Shown in pieces: positions 33,450-46,300 of a stretch of 48,966 nt of DNA. The notes beneath the pieces were generated by a model. The model made no database searches, was not told the DNA's origin, and saw nothing but the letters and a program-made list of their open reading frames with translations. The position numbers were made by a program, and so were the translations under genes. The stretch comes from Verrucomicrobiota bacterium (lineage in GTDB: Bacteria > Verrucomicrobiota > Verrucomicrobiia > Opitutales > Opitutaceae), in NCBI GenBank assembly GCA_947471035.1, contig CANIWJ010000011.1, forward strand, positions 1-48,966, read 5' to 3'. Every line of letters starts with the position of its first letter. Position 1 is the first letter of the stretch.

Positions 33450-34223
33450 TTACCCCAGCGCGATTTCCGCCAGCACCGGCCTGTGGTCGGAAAGCCAAGA
33501 GCGCACCACCTCGCAACGCGTGACCCGGAGCTCCGTCGGCACGAGCACGAAATCGAGCAACCTAGTCGGCAAGGGCGAGGGAAACGTGCGCCCGCTTAGC
33601 GGGTGGGCGGCGTAGTCGCCGAAATAGTTTAACTCCCTCAGCAACCCGGCGGTGGCATCGCTGGCTTTGCCCGAGGTGTTAAAGTCCCCGCAAACCACCG
33701 GCGGCACATTCCAGTAAGGCGAACGTGCGTTGTGGCGTTGGGCCAGGTAGCGAAACACCTGTCCGACCTGTTCCAGCCGCGCCTTTCGCGAGCGGTAGTG
33801 CAGATGCAGGTTGATCAGCGGCACCCGACAGCCGCCGACCGTGACCTCGGCGAACAGAAATCCCTTTTCCCCCACCGTGCGTTGCCCGAACGCCACCGCC
33901 TCGCCCTCCTCCAGGGCATAACGCGACAGAAAAGCGTTGCCGTAACTCAGCTTAAACAAACCCGTTCGCCGGGTGGTGATGCCGTGCAGCGAAAACGGAT
34001 AACCGGCATGTTCGCGCAGGTATTCCAGGTGGTCGAAATTCCCCGCCCAGCTCGAATCCCGGTCGATTTCCTGCAAAGCCACCACGTCTGCATCTAATTT
34101 AATCAACAACGCCGCGATCCGCCGCAGATGCGCCTGCATCGAGCGCTTCGTCTGCAAGCCCTGGATCGGACGTAACCCACGACCGTGAGCGATGTTAAAA
34201 GTGACGAGGCGAAGCCGTGGCAT
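33450..34223 (-). CDS. Endonuclease/exonuclease/phosphatase (EEP) family protein
   Basis: A 257-residue DNase I-fold hydrolase. Active-site motifs in order are LVTFNIAHGRG (Asn), VVALQEIDRDS (metal Glu), LINLHLHYRS, VVCGDFNTSG (Asp-Asn) and SWLSDHRPVLAEI (Asp-His). All expected catalytic residues are present. No signal peptide is obvious, so a cytoplasmic phosphodiesterase or phosphatase is likely; the substrate is unknown. It is convergent with ruvB (27 bp) and divergent from the giant exoprotein gene. Confidence 0.85.
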   Translation of the reverse strand: MPRLRLVTFNIAHGRGLRPIQGLQTKRSMQAHLRRIAALLIKLDADVVALQEIDRDSSWAGNFDHLEYLREHAGYPFSLHGITTRRTGLFKLSYGNAFLSRYALEEGEAVAFGQRTVGEKGFLFAEVTVGGCRVPLINLHLHYRSRKARLEQVGQVFRYLAQRHNARSPYWNVPPVVCGDFNTSGKASDATAGLLRELNYFGDYAAHPLSGRTFPSPLPTRLLDFVLVPTELRVTRCEVVRSWLSDHRPVLAEIALG

Positions 34224-34369
34224 CGAGAAAATCAGGTTAAGCGAAGCTGGGCGAAAAGAATATCAGGAGCTTCCGTGGCGACGTTGTAAAAGAAACGCTA
34301 ATAGTGCCTATGCACCAAACGCAAAACCCTTTGTTTATTTCCACGCGTAATTTAACCGAGTAGCCCCAA

Positions 34370-37300
34370 ATGAAGTCCAAGTCCCGTCCCTCCCGCCCAA
34401 AATCCGCGCAAGAACTCACCGTTGGTCAGGGTTTTCGTTTCTGTCTCTGTGTCGCGCTGGCCTCCCAGCAGCTCACCGCCGGACCGCTGCCGAGCGGCGC
34501 TACGGTGGTCAACGGCGAGCTGCGCATCCAGACGGCGGGCACGCGGATGGACATTAACCAGAGTAGCAAATTTGGCATCGTTAACTGGGATTCCTTCAAC
34601 GTCGGGGCCGGACACGCCGTCAACTTCAACAACGGTTCCGGCGCCACCCTCAACCGCGTCACCGGTCTCGACGCCTCCTCGATCAACGGCCGCCTCACCG
34701 CTACCGGCAGCCTCTTCCTGATCAACCGCAACGGCATCATCATCGGGGCCGACGGCCAGGTGCTGACCGGCGGAGCCTTCGTCGCCTCCACCCTCGACAT
34801 CAGCAACGCCGACTTCCTGCGTGGCGGCGGCTTCAGCCTCTTCGGTAATAGCCCTAAGGGCGTCACCAACCTCGGCAAAATCTCCTCCACCACCGGCGAT
34901 GTGCTCCTGGCCGGTTACACCGTTTCTAACCTCGGCACGATCACCGCCCCCGCCGGTCGCGTCGGCCTCGCCGCCGGCACCCAGATCGACGTCGTCACCG
35001 ACGCCGGCTGGCTGAATGGCGCCTACGCCGTCAGCCTCGGCGAACGCGACCACAATGTGACCAATGAGGGCCGCATCCAGGCCCTCGCCGCTGAACTGCG
35101 CACCTTCAACGGCAATATCTACGCCCTCGCCGGCAACAACACCGGCCTCATTCAGGCCACTGGCGTGACCGAAAAAGACGGCCGCGTTTACCTCACCGCC
35201 GCCAACGGCACCGTGCAGAGCACCGGTACCGTCACCGCCACCCGTGGCACCGACGGCGGCGACATTCGCATCGAGGCCGCCAACGTCGAAAACTACGGCG
35301 GCACCCAGGATGTCTCCGGCCAAAGCGGTGGCACGATCACGATCAAGACCGACGCCATCACCAGCGATACCGCCATGCTGGCCAAGGGCGCGTCCGGCGC
35401 GGGCGGCACCATCACCATCGACGCCAACCGCGAAATACTCCTGACCTCGGCCGGCCTGCTCGACGCCTCCGGCACGTCCGCCGGTGGTAACATCACCGTG
35501 CGCTCCGGCCCCGGAATTAACCTCGTCTCCGCCAATCTCGACGCCACCGCTTCCGAAGGCCAGGGCGGTACCGTGTCCCTGCTCGGCGACCGCGTGTCCC
35601 TGCTCGGCGCGACCGTGGATGCCTCCGGCGCGACTGGTGGCGGCACCGTGTTGGTCGGCGGCGGCTACCAAGGCGCACTTGTCCAAGAGCAGGCCAACGC
35701 CTCCCGCACCTACATCGGCGACAAGACCACCCTGCGCGCCGACGCCACCGGCGAGTCCGGCCAGGGCGGCACCGTGGTCGCCTGGGCCGACGGCACCACC
35801 GAGTTTGCCGGCACCATCACCGCCCGTGGCGGCTCCGCCTCCGGCAACGGCGGCACGGTCGAGACCTCGGGTCTCGCCGGCCTCGGCGTCTCCGGCACGG
35901 TGGACGCCTCCGCCCGCTCCGCTTCCGCCGCGAACGGCCAGTGGCTCCTCGACCCCAAAAATATCACCATCGGCACCGTCACCGATTCGATGAACGAGTT
36001 CCGCAGCACCATCGAGGGCTTCGGTTCTCGCCCCGGTGCCGATGCCGATACGAACGGCGCCGGCTTTGGCTATTCCGTGTCCATTAGCGGGGAAAATGCC
36101 GTTGTGGCCGGCCGCCTTACCGGTGCGATTTACATCTTCGAGTCCGGCGCTATCGCCGCCCGTATTGGTGGTTTCTCCACCGGCGGATACCCCAGTTACC
36201 AAAACCCCATCTCCGCCCGCATCGTTGACGACTACATTGCCGTCCTCGACACCAGCGCCTACAACCCCACCTACACCGGCAGCTTCGACTACGCCTACGG
36301 GGCCATCTATGCTTTAGCCAAAGGCACCGGCTGGCGCAGCGGTGTGGTCAACTCCACCGCTCCGAATGTCGCCGGGTATGACGGCCAAATCACCGGTCTC
36401 ACCCCGAATTTCAAATCCAAGGTCGTCAACCCGGAGCAGGCATATAGCCGCGATACCCAGTCAATACGCTTCGGCCACCGCTTCGAAATGGTGAAACACA
36501 CCGACGGTCGCGTCATGGTTTACGTCACCGACCCCGACTTCGATTCGGACCGCACCACTAACATTAACGTCGGAGCGGTTTACGCCGCCCAAATCCACGA
36601 CGGCGGGATCAATTTCCTCCAAAACATCAGCTATCAAACCATGCAAACCGGAGGCTTCCCCTCCGTTGCTAATGCCAAGCTCGGCACCAACATGGTCGCG
36701 ACCAGTGAGTTTGTCGGCGCTAGTTTCGATAACGGCACCGCATTCTGGGACGACTTCTTCCTCTATGATCCGAAGGGGACGATCACCCCTCTCAACCAAA
36801 ACTTCTTCACCACCAGCTTCGCTCCTGCGGGATCATGGGTCGGCGAAGGTACCAAGTCTTTCTTTGCGGCTAACAACGTCCACATGTTGTCCGTTTTTCG
36901 ATCGGGAACCGGTCAACTTTCCGCCAATTCCCCCTCCAGTCCGCTCAATTTGAACCGTGGTGGCCTCGCCTACTCCGGCGATACCCTCCTCGTCAGCAGC
37001 GATAACGCAGGCAGAGCCCAGGTCCTTTTCTATCAAAACCCCGAGTCCCTCATTAACTACGGGTCAAGCTCCCCTTCCTTCTACGCGACCCCCGGCTACA
37101 CCTACATCGACCCCACCGCCAACGCTGCCTCCTATATCAGCTCCATCGCCATCGACGGGAACTACGCGATGCTCGGCATGCCCTACGCATCCCCCCTCGC
37201 CGCTCAATACGGCCGCACTCAAACCGGCGCCGTCCAACAATTCCGTCGTATCAACGGTACCTGGACCTCACGCTCCGCCACCTCCGACCCCGCCTTCGCC

Positions 37301-40300
37301 AACCCCTACTATCTTGGCCCCTTAAACGCAGCGGATAAATTCATCGCCTCCTCCAACGGCGTGGACCTCGCCATCGACGGCAACACCGCCATCGTCGGCG
37401 ACGCTTATTATTGGGACCAAATCTATGGCGGCACCAATTCCGGACGTATCTACGTTTACGAAAACGGCGCTCTGGCCGCCTCCCTCATGGGCAGGGGAAT
37501 CGGCGCCAATATCGCCATAAGCGGCAACCGCATCGCCTCCACTGGCGGATCGAGCCCCTACCGGGTTCATTTATATGAAAAAGGCGCAGCCTGGCGCAAC
37601 GGCACCGCCAATCTCACGTCCACCTTCGATGATTCGGCCAATATTCAATCCATTGCCCTCGACGGCACTACGCTTGCCTACGGCTCGCCTCAGGCCGGGC
37701 CCAACGCACTCGGCAAGGTAAACGTTTTCACGAACATCGGTTCCGGTCTCTCGAACCCAATTACCCTTCGTAACCCCCAAGGCGTCTCCGGCACCGCCGA
37801 CAACTTCGGTTCCGTAATCGCGCTCTCCGGCAACACCCTCGCCGCCAGCCAATCGACCCGGCAGCTCTTTGACGCCGCTGCCGACGGCGTCGGCAATTAT
37901 AACGTCTATCTCTTCGAAAATCTCGCGAATAACTGGGCCACCGCCACCGCCACCCGCCTCGCAGGCTCCACCCTCCTCAGCAACGTCCAGGACAGCGCCG
38001 GCTTCGGATTTTCCCTTGGCCTCGACAACAATACTCTCGCGGTTGGTTATCAACGTGATGGTCAGCAATTCGGTGCTAGCCGAGGCGTTTACGTCTTTGA
38101 GCGCACCAGCACCTGGGCCAACGCCACCACCCCGGTCGCCCGTCTCACCGCTCCCATCACCGCCCGTAACTTCGGCTACGACGTCGATGTCGATGGCAAC
38201 ACCATCGCCGTCAGCAGCCCCTCTGCCGGAGGCGCTTTTGTTTACGGCGGCCATGGCACCCAGACCAGCTTTTCTCCCGTATTCATCTTTCAAAAACAAG
38301 ACGGTTGGAAAAACGGCGCCGTTAACCACGTAGCCTCCCTCGTCCCCACTACCAACGAGGGCAGCGATGTGCGTCCCTTTGGCGCAACCATCGCCCTCAG
38401 TGGAAATAACCTGATCGCAAGCTCCACCTGGGGTGGTGGCGGCTATCAAACCATTCGCCCCGTTTATCACTTCACCGGCCCCTTCGACTTCTCCAGCCGC
38501 GCATCTTTCAGCACCGGCCCCGGCGGCAATCTGAATATCTCCGCCGCCTCCCTCGCCAACTCCCTCTCCCTCGGCACCAACATCACCCTCCAGGCCAACA
38601 ACGACATCACCGTCTCCTCGGCCATCAACGTAAACAACCCCACCGGCGACGGCGGCGACCTCACTCTTCAGGCCGGACGCCGCATCCTCGTCAACGCCTC
38701 CATCACCACCGACAACGGCGACCTCACCCTCGTCGCCAATGCCTCCGGTGCCAACGCCTCCTTCCGCGATGCCGGCGAGCGCGTCGTCGTCCTCGGCCGC
38801 GATACCCTAAACGCTTCCGTCACCCTCTCCCTCGGCACCGGCAACCTCGTCATCGCCGCCGCCGACCGCTTCGAAAACCGCACCGGCGCGACTGACCCGT
38901 TCCGCTTCGCCACCGTCAACCCCGGCCGCTACCTCGTCTATTCCACCACCCCCAACCAGACCGGCGCACCCGACTTGCCCAACCTTCAAGCCGACCTCGC
39001 CACCACTGGCCGCGACTGGGTTTACTACAATCGCGCGTTTAACGCTGCCTCGCCCATCCCCTCCGATCTCCCCGCCGGCGATGGGTTCATCTACACCGTC
39101 CAGCCCACCCTCGGAGTCTCCGTCGGCAACGCCTCCATCACCTACGGCCAGACCGTCTCCGCCAATCTAACCCTCTCCAGTCTCACCCTCGGCGGCAACG
39201 CCGTCTCCGGCACCGTCTTCGGCATCCCTTCGACCTCCAGTGACCTCGCCAACCTCGTAAACTTCGGCTTCGCCAACACCGTCTCCATCGGGACCGGCGG
39301 CCTCGCCAACGCTGGCACCTACACCGGTGGCATCACCGCCACCGCCAAACCGACCGTCACCACCGGCACCGTTTACGGCGTCGCAGTCTCTACCGCCGGC
39401 GCGGGCAACCTCACCGTCGCCAAGAAGACGCTGGACGTCCGCCCCGACAACGCCACCCGCACCTACCGCGACGCGAACCCCGCGTTCTCCGCCACCTACA
39501 CCGGCTTCGTGCCCGGAGACAGCATCAGCGTTCTGGATACCGCGCCCACGCTCTCCACCACCGCCGTCCTCGCCTCCAACATCGGCAACTACGCCATCAC
39601 CGCCACCGCCGGCCTCGACAACAACTACGCGTTCAACGTCACCGGCCCCGGCCAGCTCTCCATCACCCGCCGCGATCTCGCCCTCACCGGCCTCACCGCC
39701 GTAAATCGCGTTTACGACGCCACCGACATCGCCCCCCTGTCCGGCACCGCCACTATCGCGCCCCTCGGCGGCGACAACGTCGTCATCGACACCGCCTTCA
39801 CCCAGACCGCTTATTTCGCCAGCAAGAACTTCGGCACTGCCAAGCCCGTCACCACCTTCACCGGTTTCAACCTCACCGGCGCCCAGGCGAACAACTACAA
39901 CCTCGTCTTCCCCACGAATCTCACCGCCAACGTCTCCCGGGCGACCCTCGCCCTCGGCGGCATCACTGCGCTGGATCGTGACTACGATCGCAGCCTCGCC
40001 GCCGCCCTGACCGGCACCGCCACCGTCGCTCCACTGGGCTCCGATTCCGTTTCAGTCTCCGGCACGCCCAGCGGCACTTTCGCCAACGTCAACGCCGGCG
40101 TCGCCAAGCCCGTCACCGTCTCCGGCCTCACTCTCGGCGGCACCGACGCCGCCAACTACGTTATTTCCAGCGCAGGCATCACCGCCACCATCCGTCCCCT
40201 CGCGCTCGACGTTACCGGCCTTGCCGCCCTCGACAAAGTTTACGACGCCACCCCCGCCGCGCCCCTCGCCGGCACCAGCACCATCGCCCCGCTCTCGGGC

Positions 40301-43300
40301 GACACCGTTACGCTTTCCGGCACCGCTACCGGCGCATTCGCCGATAAAAACGTCGGCACTGCCAAGTCCGTCACCGTCGCGGGACTTTCGCTCTCCGGCA
40401 CCCACGCCGCTAACTACGTTCTGCGCGTGCCCACCGGCCTCACCGCCGAGATCACCCCGGCCGACCTCGCCCTCACCGGCCTCTCCGTGCTCGATCGCGT
40501 TTACGACGCCACCACCGTTGCCGCCCTTTCCGGCACCGCCACCGTCAATGCCCTCGGCTCTGATGTCGTCTCTGTGGTCGCTTCAGGGGCAGCCGCCAGC
40601 TTCCTCGATACCAACGTCGGCACCGCCAAGCCCGTCACCGTCACCGGCTTCACCCTCACCGGCGACGCCGCCAATAATTACAATCTCCTCCAACCTGCCG
40701 GACTCACCGCCACGATCACCGCGCGTCCCATCACCGTTTCCGGCTTCGTCGCGAACGATAAAATTTACGACGCCACCACCAGCGCCACCGGTACCGGCAC
40801 TGTCCAGTTCGGCGGCATCCTCTCCGGCGACGACGCCACCATAGACGGCTCCGCCTTCACCATCGCCTTCGCCGACACCAACGTCGGCACCGCCAAGCCT
40901 CTCGTCCTCTCCGGCATCACCGTCACCGGCACTGCCGCCGCCAACTACGACGCGACCAGCGCCTTCGGGTTCACCGCCAGCATCACTCCCGCCACCCTCA
41001 CCGTCTCGGGCGTCACCGCTCTCGACCGTCTCTACAACGCCACCAACACCGTCGCCCTCTCCGGCGGCACCCTTCAGGGCGTGCAGGGCTCCGATAGCAT
41101 CACCTTCGTCACCGCCGCCCCCACCGGCAGCATGGTGGATAAAAACATCGGCGACGCCAAACCCGTCACCGCCTCCGGTTACGCGGTCACCGGCACCGCC
41201 GCGTCTAACTACGTTCTCACCCAGCCCACCGGCCTCACCGTCAACATCGCCGCCGCCCCCCTCAACCTCGTCGGCCTCTCCGCCGACAAGACCTACGACG
41301 GCACCCGCACTGCCCCGCTCTCCGTGACCGGCCTCGATGCCGTCTTCTCCGGCGACCTTGTCTCGGCCGATCTCTCCGCCGTCTCCGCCATCTACGCCGA
41401 TAAATTCGCCGGCCTCGCCCGCCCCGTCACCCTCACCGGTCTCTTCGGCCTCTCCGGCAACGGCGCAGGCAACTACACCCTTGCTCAGCCCTCCGCCCTC
41501 ACCGGCACCATCGCCCGCCGCGGCATCACAGTCTCCGGCCTCACCATCGCCGACAAAACTTACGACGGCACCGTCTTCGCCGACATCTCAGGCACCGGCA
41601 CCTTCGGCGGCACCATCACAGGCGACGACCTCGCCATCAACGTCGGTGCCACCACCGTCACTTTCGCCGACGCCAACGCCGGCGTGAACAAAACCGTCGC
41701 CCTCTCCGGCGTCACCCTCTCCGGCAACGACAAGGACAACTACACCGCCACCACCCCCACTGGCCTCACCGCCACCATCCTCAAAAAAGACCTCACGGTC
41801 ACCGGCCTCGCCGCCGTGGATCGCGTTTACGACCGCACCCTCGCCGCCAGCCTCACCGGCACCGGCGCGCTCCAAGGCGTGCTCACCGGCGAATCCATCA
41901 CCCTCGATGAATCCACCCGCACCGCCGCCTTCGCCGACAAAAACGTCGGCACCGCCAAGTCGGTCACCGTCTCCGGCTTGATCCTCTCCAGCACCAGCCT
42001 GAATAACCCCAACAACTACCGCCTCGTCTCGCCCGCGCTCTCCGCCTCGATCACCCCCGCCGATGCCAGTGTCATCGGCCTGGCCGCCGTGGATCGCGTT
42101 TACGACACCACCCGCACCGCCCCGCTCACCGGCACCGCCACGCTCGATTTCGGCTCGCTCAACAACGTCCTCGCCTCCGCCGAATCTATCTCCCTGTCCG
42201 GCATCGCCACCGGCACCTTTACCGACAAACACGTCTCCCTCTCGCCCAAATCCGTCACCGTCTCCGGCCTAACCCTCGCCGGCACCGACGCCGCCAACTA
42301 CACCCTCCGTCTCCCGACCACGCTCAGCGCGTCCGTCACCCGCGCCGACCTCGCCATCACCGGTGCCTCCGTCGCCAATAAAACCTACGACGCCACCTTG
42401 GCTGCGACCCTCTCCACTCGCGGCGTGATCGCCCCGCTCGGCGCCGACTCCGTAACCCTCGTCACCGCCGCCGCCACCGCTTCCTTCCTCGATAAAAACG
42501 TCGGCACCGCCAAGTCGGTCACCGCCTCCGGCTACAGCCTCTCCGGCGGCGATGCGGGCAACTATCGCCTGATCGACCCCGCCGGTCTCACCGCCTCTAT
42601 CACCCAGGCCGATCTCTTGGTCACCGGTCTCACTGCGCTGGATCGTTTCTACGACCGCACCGCCATCGCCCAGCTTTCCGGCACCGCCGGCATCGCCCCG
42701 CTGGGCTCCGATGTCGTCACGCTCACCGGCACCCCCACCGCCTCTTTCTTTGACAAGAGCGCCGGTAAAAATCGCCCGGTCACCGTCACCGGCTTCGGCA
42801 TCACCGGCACCGCAGCGGGCAACTACAACCTCGTTGCCCCGCTGCTCAGCGCTACCGTAAATCCGCGTTTCGTCACCATCGGCGGCTTGAGCGCCAACGA
42901 CCGCACCTATGATCGCACCACCGCCGCCACCTTGTCCGGTTCCGCCACCTTCACCGGCTTCCTGCCCGGCGACGACCTGACCTTCGCCCTCTCCGCCATC
43001 ACCGCCACCTTCGCCGACAAAAACGTGGGCCTAGACAAGCCCGTTACCCTCACCGGTGCCGGTCTGCGCGGCACCGATGCCAGCAACTATTCCCAGGTCC
43101 TGCCCTTCGATCTCGTGGCCGATATCGCCGCCAAGCAGCTCTCCGTTATCGGTGCCGACGCCGTGGACCGGGTTTACGATCGCACCCTCAACGTCGTCCT
43201 CACCGGCGGCGCGCTCTCCGGCACCGTCACCGGCGACGTCGTTAACCTCGTTACCACGTCCGCCTCCGGTCTGATCGCCAACAAAAACGCCCAGACCGCC

Positions 43301-46300
43301 CCCAAGCCCGTCACCGCTTCCGGCTACGCCATCACCGGCACCGACGCCACCAACTACGCCCTGCGCCAGCCCACCGGTATCGACGTCCTCATCGCCCCCC
43401 GCCAGGTGGATATCTCCGGCGTGCAGGTCGCCGAAAAACTCTTCGACGGTAACACCAGCGCCACCGTCAGCGGCGGCACCCTCTCGAATGTCGTCTCCGG
43501 CGACGCCCTCGCCTTGGTCACCACCCAGGGCACCGCCAGCTTTGCCACCGCCGATGTCGGCAACAACAAGCCCGTAGTGCTCTCCGGCTTCACCCTCGCG
43601 GGCGACGATGCAGCCAACTACGTGCTCAACGCCGCTCCGCGCACCACCGGCCGCATCCTCCCCAGCCTCAAGGAAATTACCGAGGTCATCCCCGCCGAGG
43701 TCCTGCGCGCCTCCAGCACTCAGGCGACCGAAGTCCAGCGCGCCCAGCTGGTCGCCCTCGCCGCCGCCAAGGGTGACAAAATCCCCGTCATCGACCTGGG
43801 TAAAATCGTCGAACAAGCGACCACCGGCCTCATCATTACCAAGCCGAATCTCGCCATCCTCAACACCCCGCTCGATCAGCAGGATCAGCTCACCAAAAAC
43901 TACATCGCCGCCGCCTACGCCGCCGATGCCGCCAGCAATAACCTCCAAACCCAGGCCATCGGCTTCCGTATCGCCAACCAGATCCAAAAAGAGACCGGCC
44001 AGCAACTCAACCAGACCGCCAAAGCCATCGAGGTGGAGCGCGGCCTCCGCTCCCTCCTGGTCGGCCAGTTCGAGCAGGTGAACAACCAGCTCGCCCTCGC
44101 CAACAAAAACCTCGAGGCCATCGCCGACGCCAAACGCAACATCGCCGACTTCACCCAGCGCCTGGCCGACGCCGCCCGCCTTGGTCGCGGCAGCGAGGTC
44201 GCCGAGTATCAGCGCATTATCGACGCCGCCAAAGCCATCGTCGCCACCGAGGCCAAGACCCTCGCCCAGCGCGATGCCCTCGCGCTCGAAGCCGCCAGCG
44301 GACGCGAAAAGATAGCCGCCAACGACCGCAAGGTCGCCGAGCTCGAAACCAAGAAAGACGAACTCTCCACCAAGCTCGCCGAGGTCGAGTCGCGTTTGGC
44401 CAACGTCAGCGGAGCGATGGCCGACGCCAAAGCCAAGGCCGCCGCCGCCGCCGAAAAACTCGCCCAAGCCCAGGCCGCCGGTGCCGCCGCTTACGCCTCC
44501 AGCAGCACCAGCCTCCAGCAGGCCGATGCCCTCCTCGCCCTCGCCGACTCCGATGTCCCGGCCAAAACCGCCGCTACCATGGTCGCCAACGATCCGCTGG
44601 TGAAACAATTCGAGTCCAAGGCAGCCACCGCCGCCGAAGTGACCAACACCGTCGGCCAGGGGCTCGCCACCGTCCTCTCGCCCGCCGCCCTGGCCTACGC
44701 CAAATCGGTCGCCGACAAGATCAACTCCGGCGGCGTCCTCGACGACTCCACCGCCATGCGCGACTCGCTGGTGAAGTCTGTGCCCGCCCTGCGCGAGCTT
44801 CAGACCCAGCTCGATTCCGTCGAGAGAACCCAAGCGCAAGAAGCCGCCGCGATGGAGGCCCGCATCGCGCAAACGATCGCCGCCAAGGCCTCCGTCAGCG
44901 CGATGTTCGGCATCACGCTTACGCCTGAACAGCAGGCCCAGCAGGCCGCCCAAGAACGCGCCCGCCTCAACGACCGACTCAACCAGCTCACCGGCGGCGC
45001 GCTCGACCTCTCCAAGGTCCCCACCAAAAACGCCGACGGCGAGGCCCTCACCGAACTCGAGCGCATCTCCATCGCCATCCTCAATAAACAGCTCAACACT
45101 CCCCAGGGCGCTGCGGGCGAGGCCGGAACTTTCGCCGCCGGCTACAAGGATCGCCTCAACGAAGCCGTTGCTCAGGAGTTCGGCTTCTCCCCCGAACAAG
45201 CCCTTAACGACCCGCGCGTCCTCGCCAAGGAGGTCGTCAACCGCCAGCCCTTCAACAGCGACGGCTCGCTCGACAAGGAGCAGCTCGCCGAAAACATGAA
45301 GGTGGCCGCCTCCGCCTATGTTAACCTCAGCGGCTCACTCAAGGACGAGGCCATCAAACAGGCCGCCACCCAGGACCCCACCGGTGCTGCCCAGGCTTAC
45401 GTCGGCGCCGAAAAGGCCGCACGCGACGAGTTCGTTAAAACCTACGGTGCCCAGCCCGAAGACGTCATCACCAGCAAAATCAACGCCCGCATCGACGCCT
45501 ACAAAAACGCCGATTCGCCCGAGGCCCTCCTGCGCGTCCACGCCGCCAGCATGGTTCCCGGCGGCGAGATGACCATCGAGGCCGCCACCAAGGCCTACAA
45601 CGACCTCAAGGCCGGCAAATCCCCCGACGCCGTCGCCAAAGACATGGCCAGCAATCTCTGGAACGGAAGCGGCGACGGCCCCTCCGCCCGCGATCAAGCC
45701 GCCCAGGCCGCGCGCACCGCCGCCGCCGCGCAGGATGCCGCCATCACCTCCCTCGAACAGGCTGACAAGACCGGCTTCTTCAAGGCCTCCAATACCATCA
45801 CTGGTGCCGCCGGCGAAGAGTTCGCCAAGACCTTCGGCGGCTCCCCGCAAGAGCTCGGCATCAAGGCCCTCGAAAACCCGGGCGACGCCGCCAACCAGGT
45901 CAAAAACGCTGCCAAGGATATTCTTACCACCCCCGACGGCGCGCTCAACGCGGTCAAGGGCGGCATCGCCACCTACTCCAACATGGCCGACGCCACTCTC
46001 GCTGCCGCCAAACAGCAGCTCGACGTCGTCGGGGCCAAATTCGGCGACGCCGGCAAGGCCGCCGCCTTCGTTGCCAAGCATGGCATCACCGCCGTCACCG
46101 AGGTGAAGAACTTCATGCAGGACGCCGCCAGCACCCTTACCGGCGGCCTGATCGCCAAGAGCGGCCCCTCCAAGACCGAGGTGGAAAACGCCATCGCCTT
46201 CGCCAAGGCCCAGGAAGAAGTCGCCCGCGCCGAGAGCCAGAAACGCGAGGACGCCATGCTGCTTCAATACCTCAAAGCCGCCCAGGACATGGCCCGCCTC

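Noticed and set aside
34352-36202. A 616-codon minus-strand open frame opposite the start of tpsA
   Set aside because: It has the same antisense composition effect, and its product is nearly all Gly/Ala/Val/Asp with no domain.
39660-43660. The YDG block as a possible CRISPR array or satellite
   Set aside because: The repeats are ~266 bp, diverged, in one open frame and encode a protein domain. No short identical repeats with unique spacers exist.
43031-45199. A 722-codon open frame on the minus strand inside tpsA
   Set aside because: It is Gly/Val/Glu-rich with no family motifs and is the antisense of a clearly coding, strongly GCC/ACC-biased gene. Such long antisense frames are expected in this composition.
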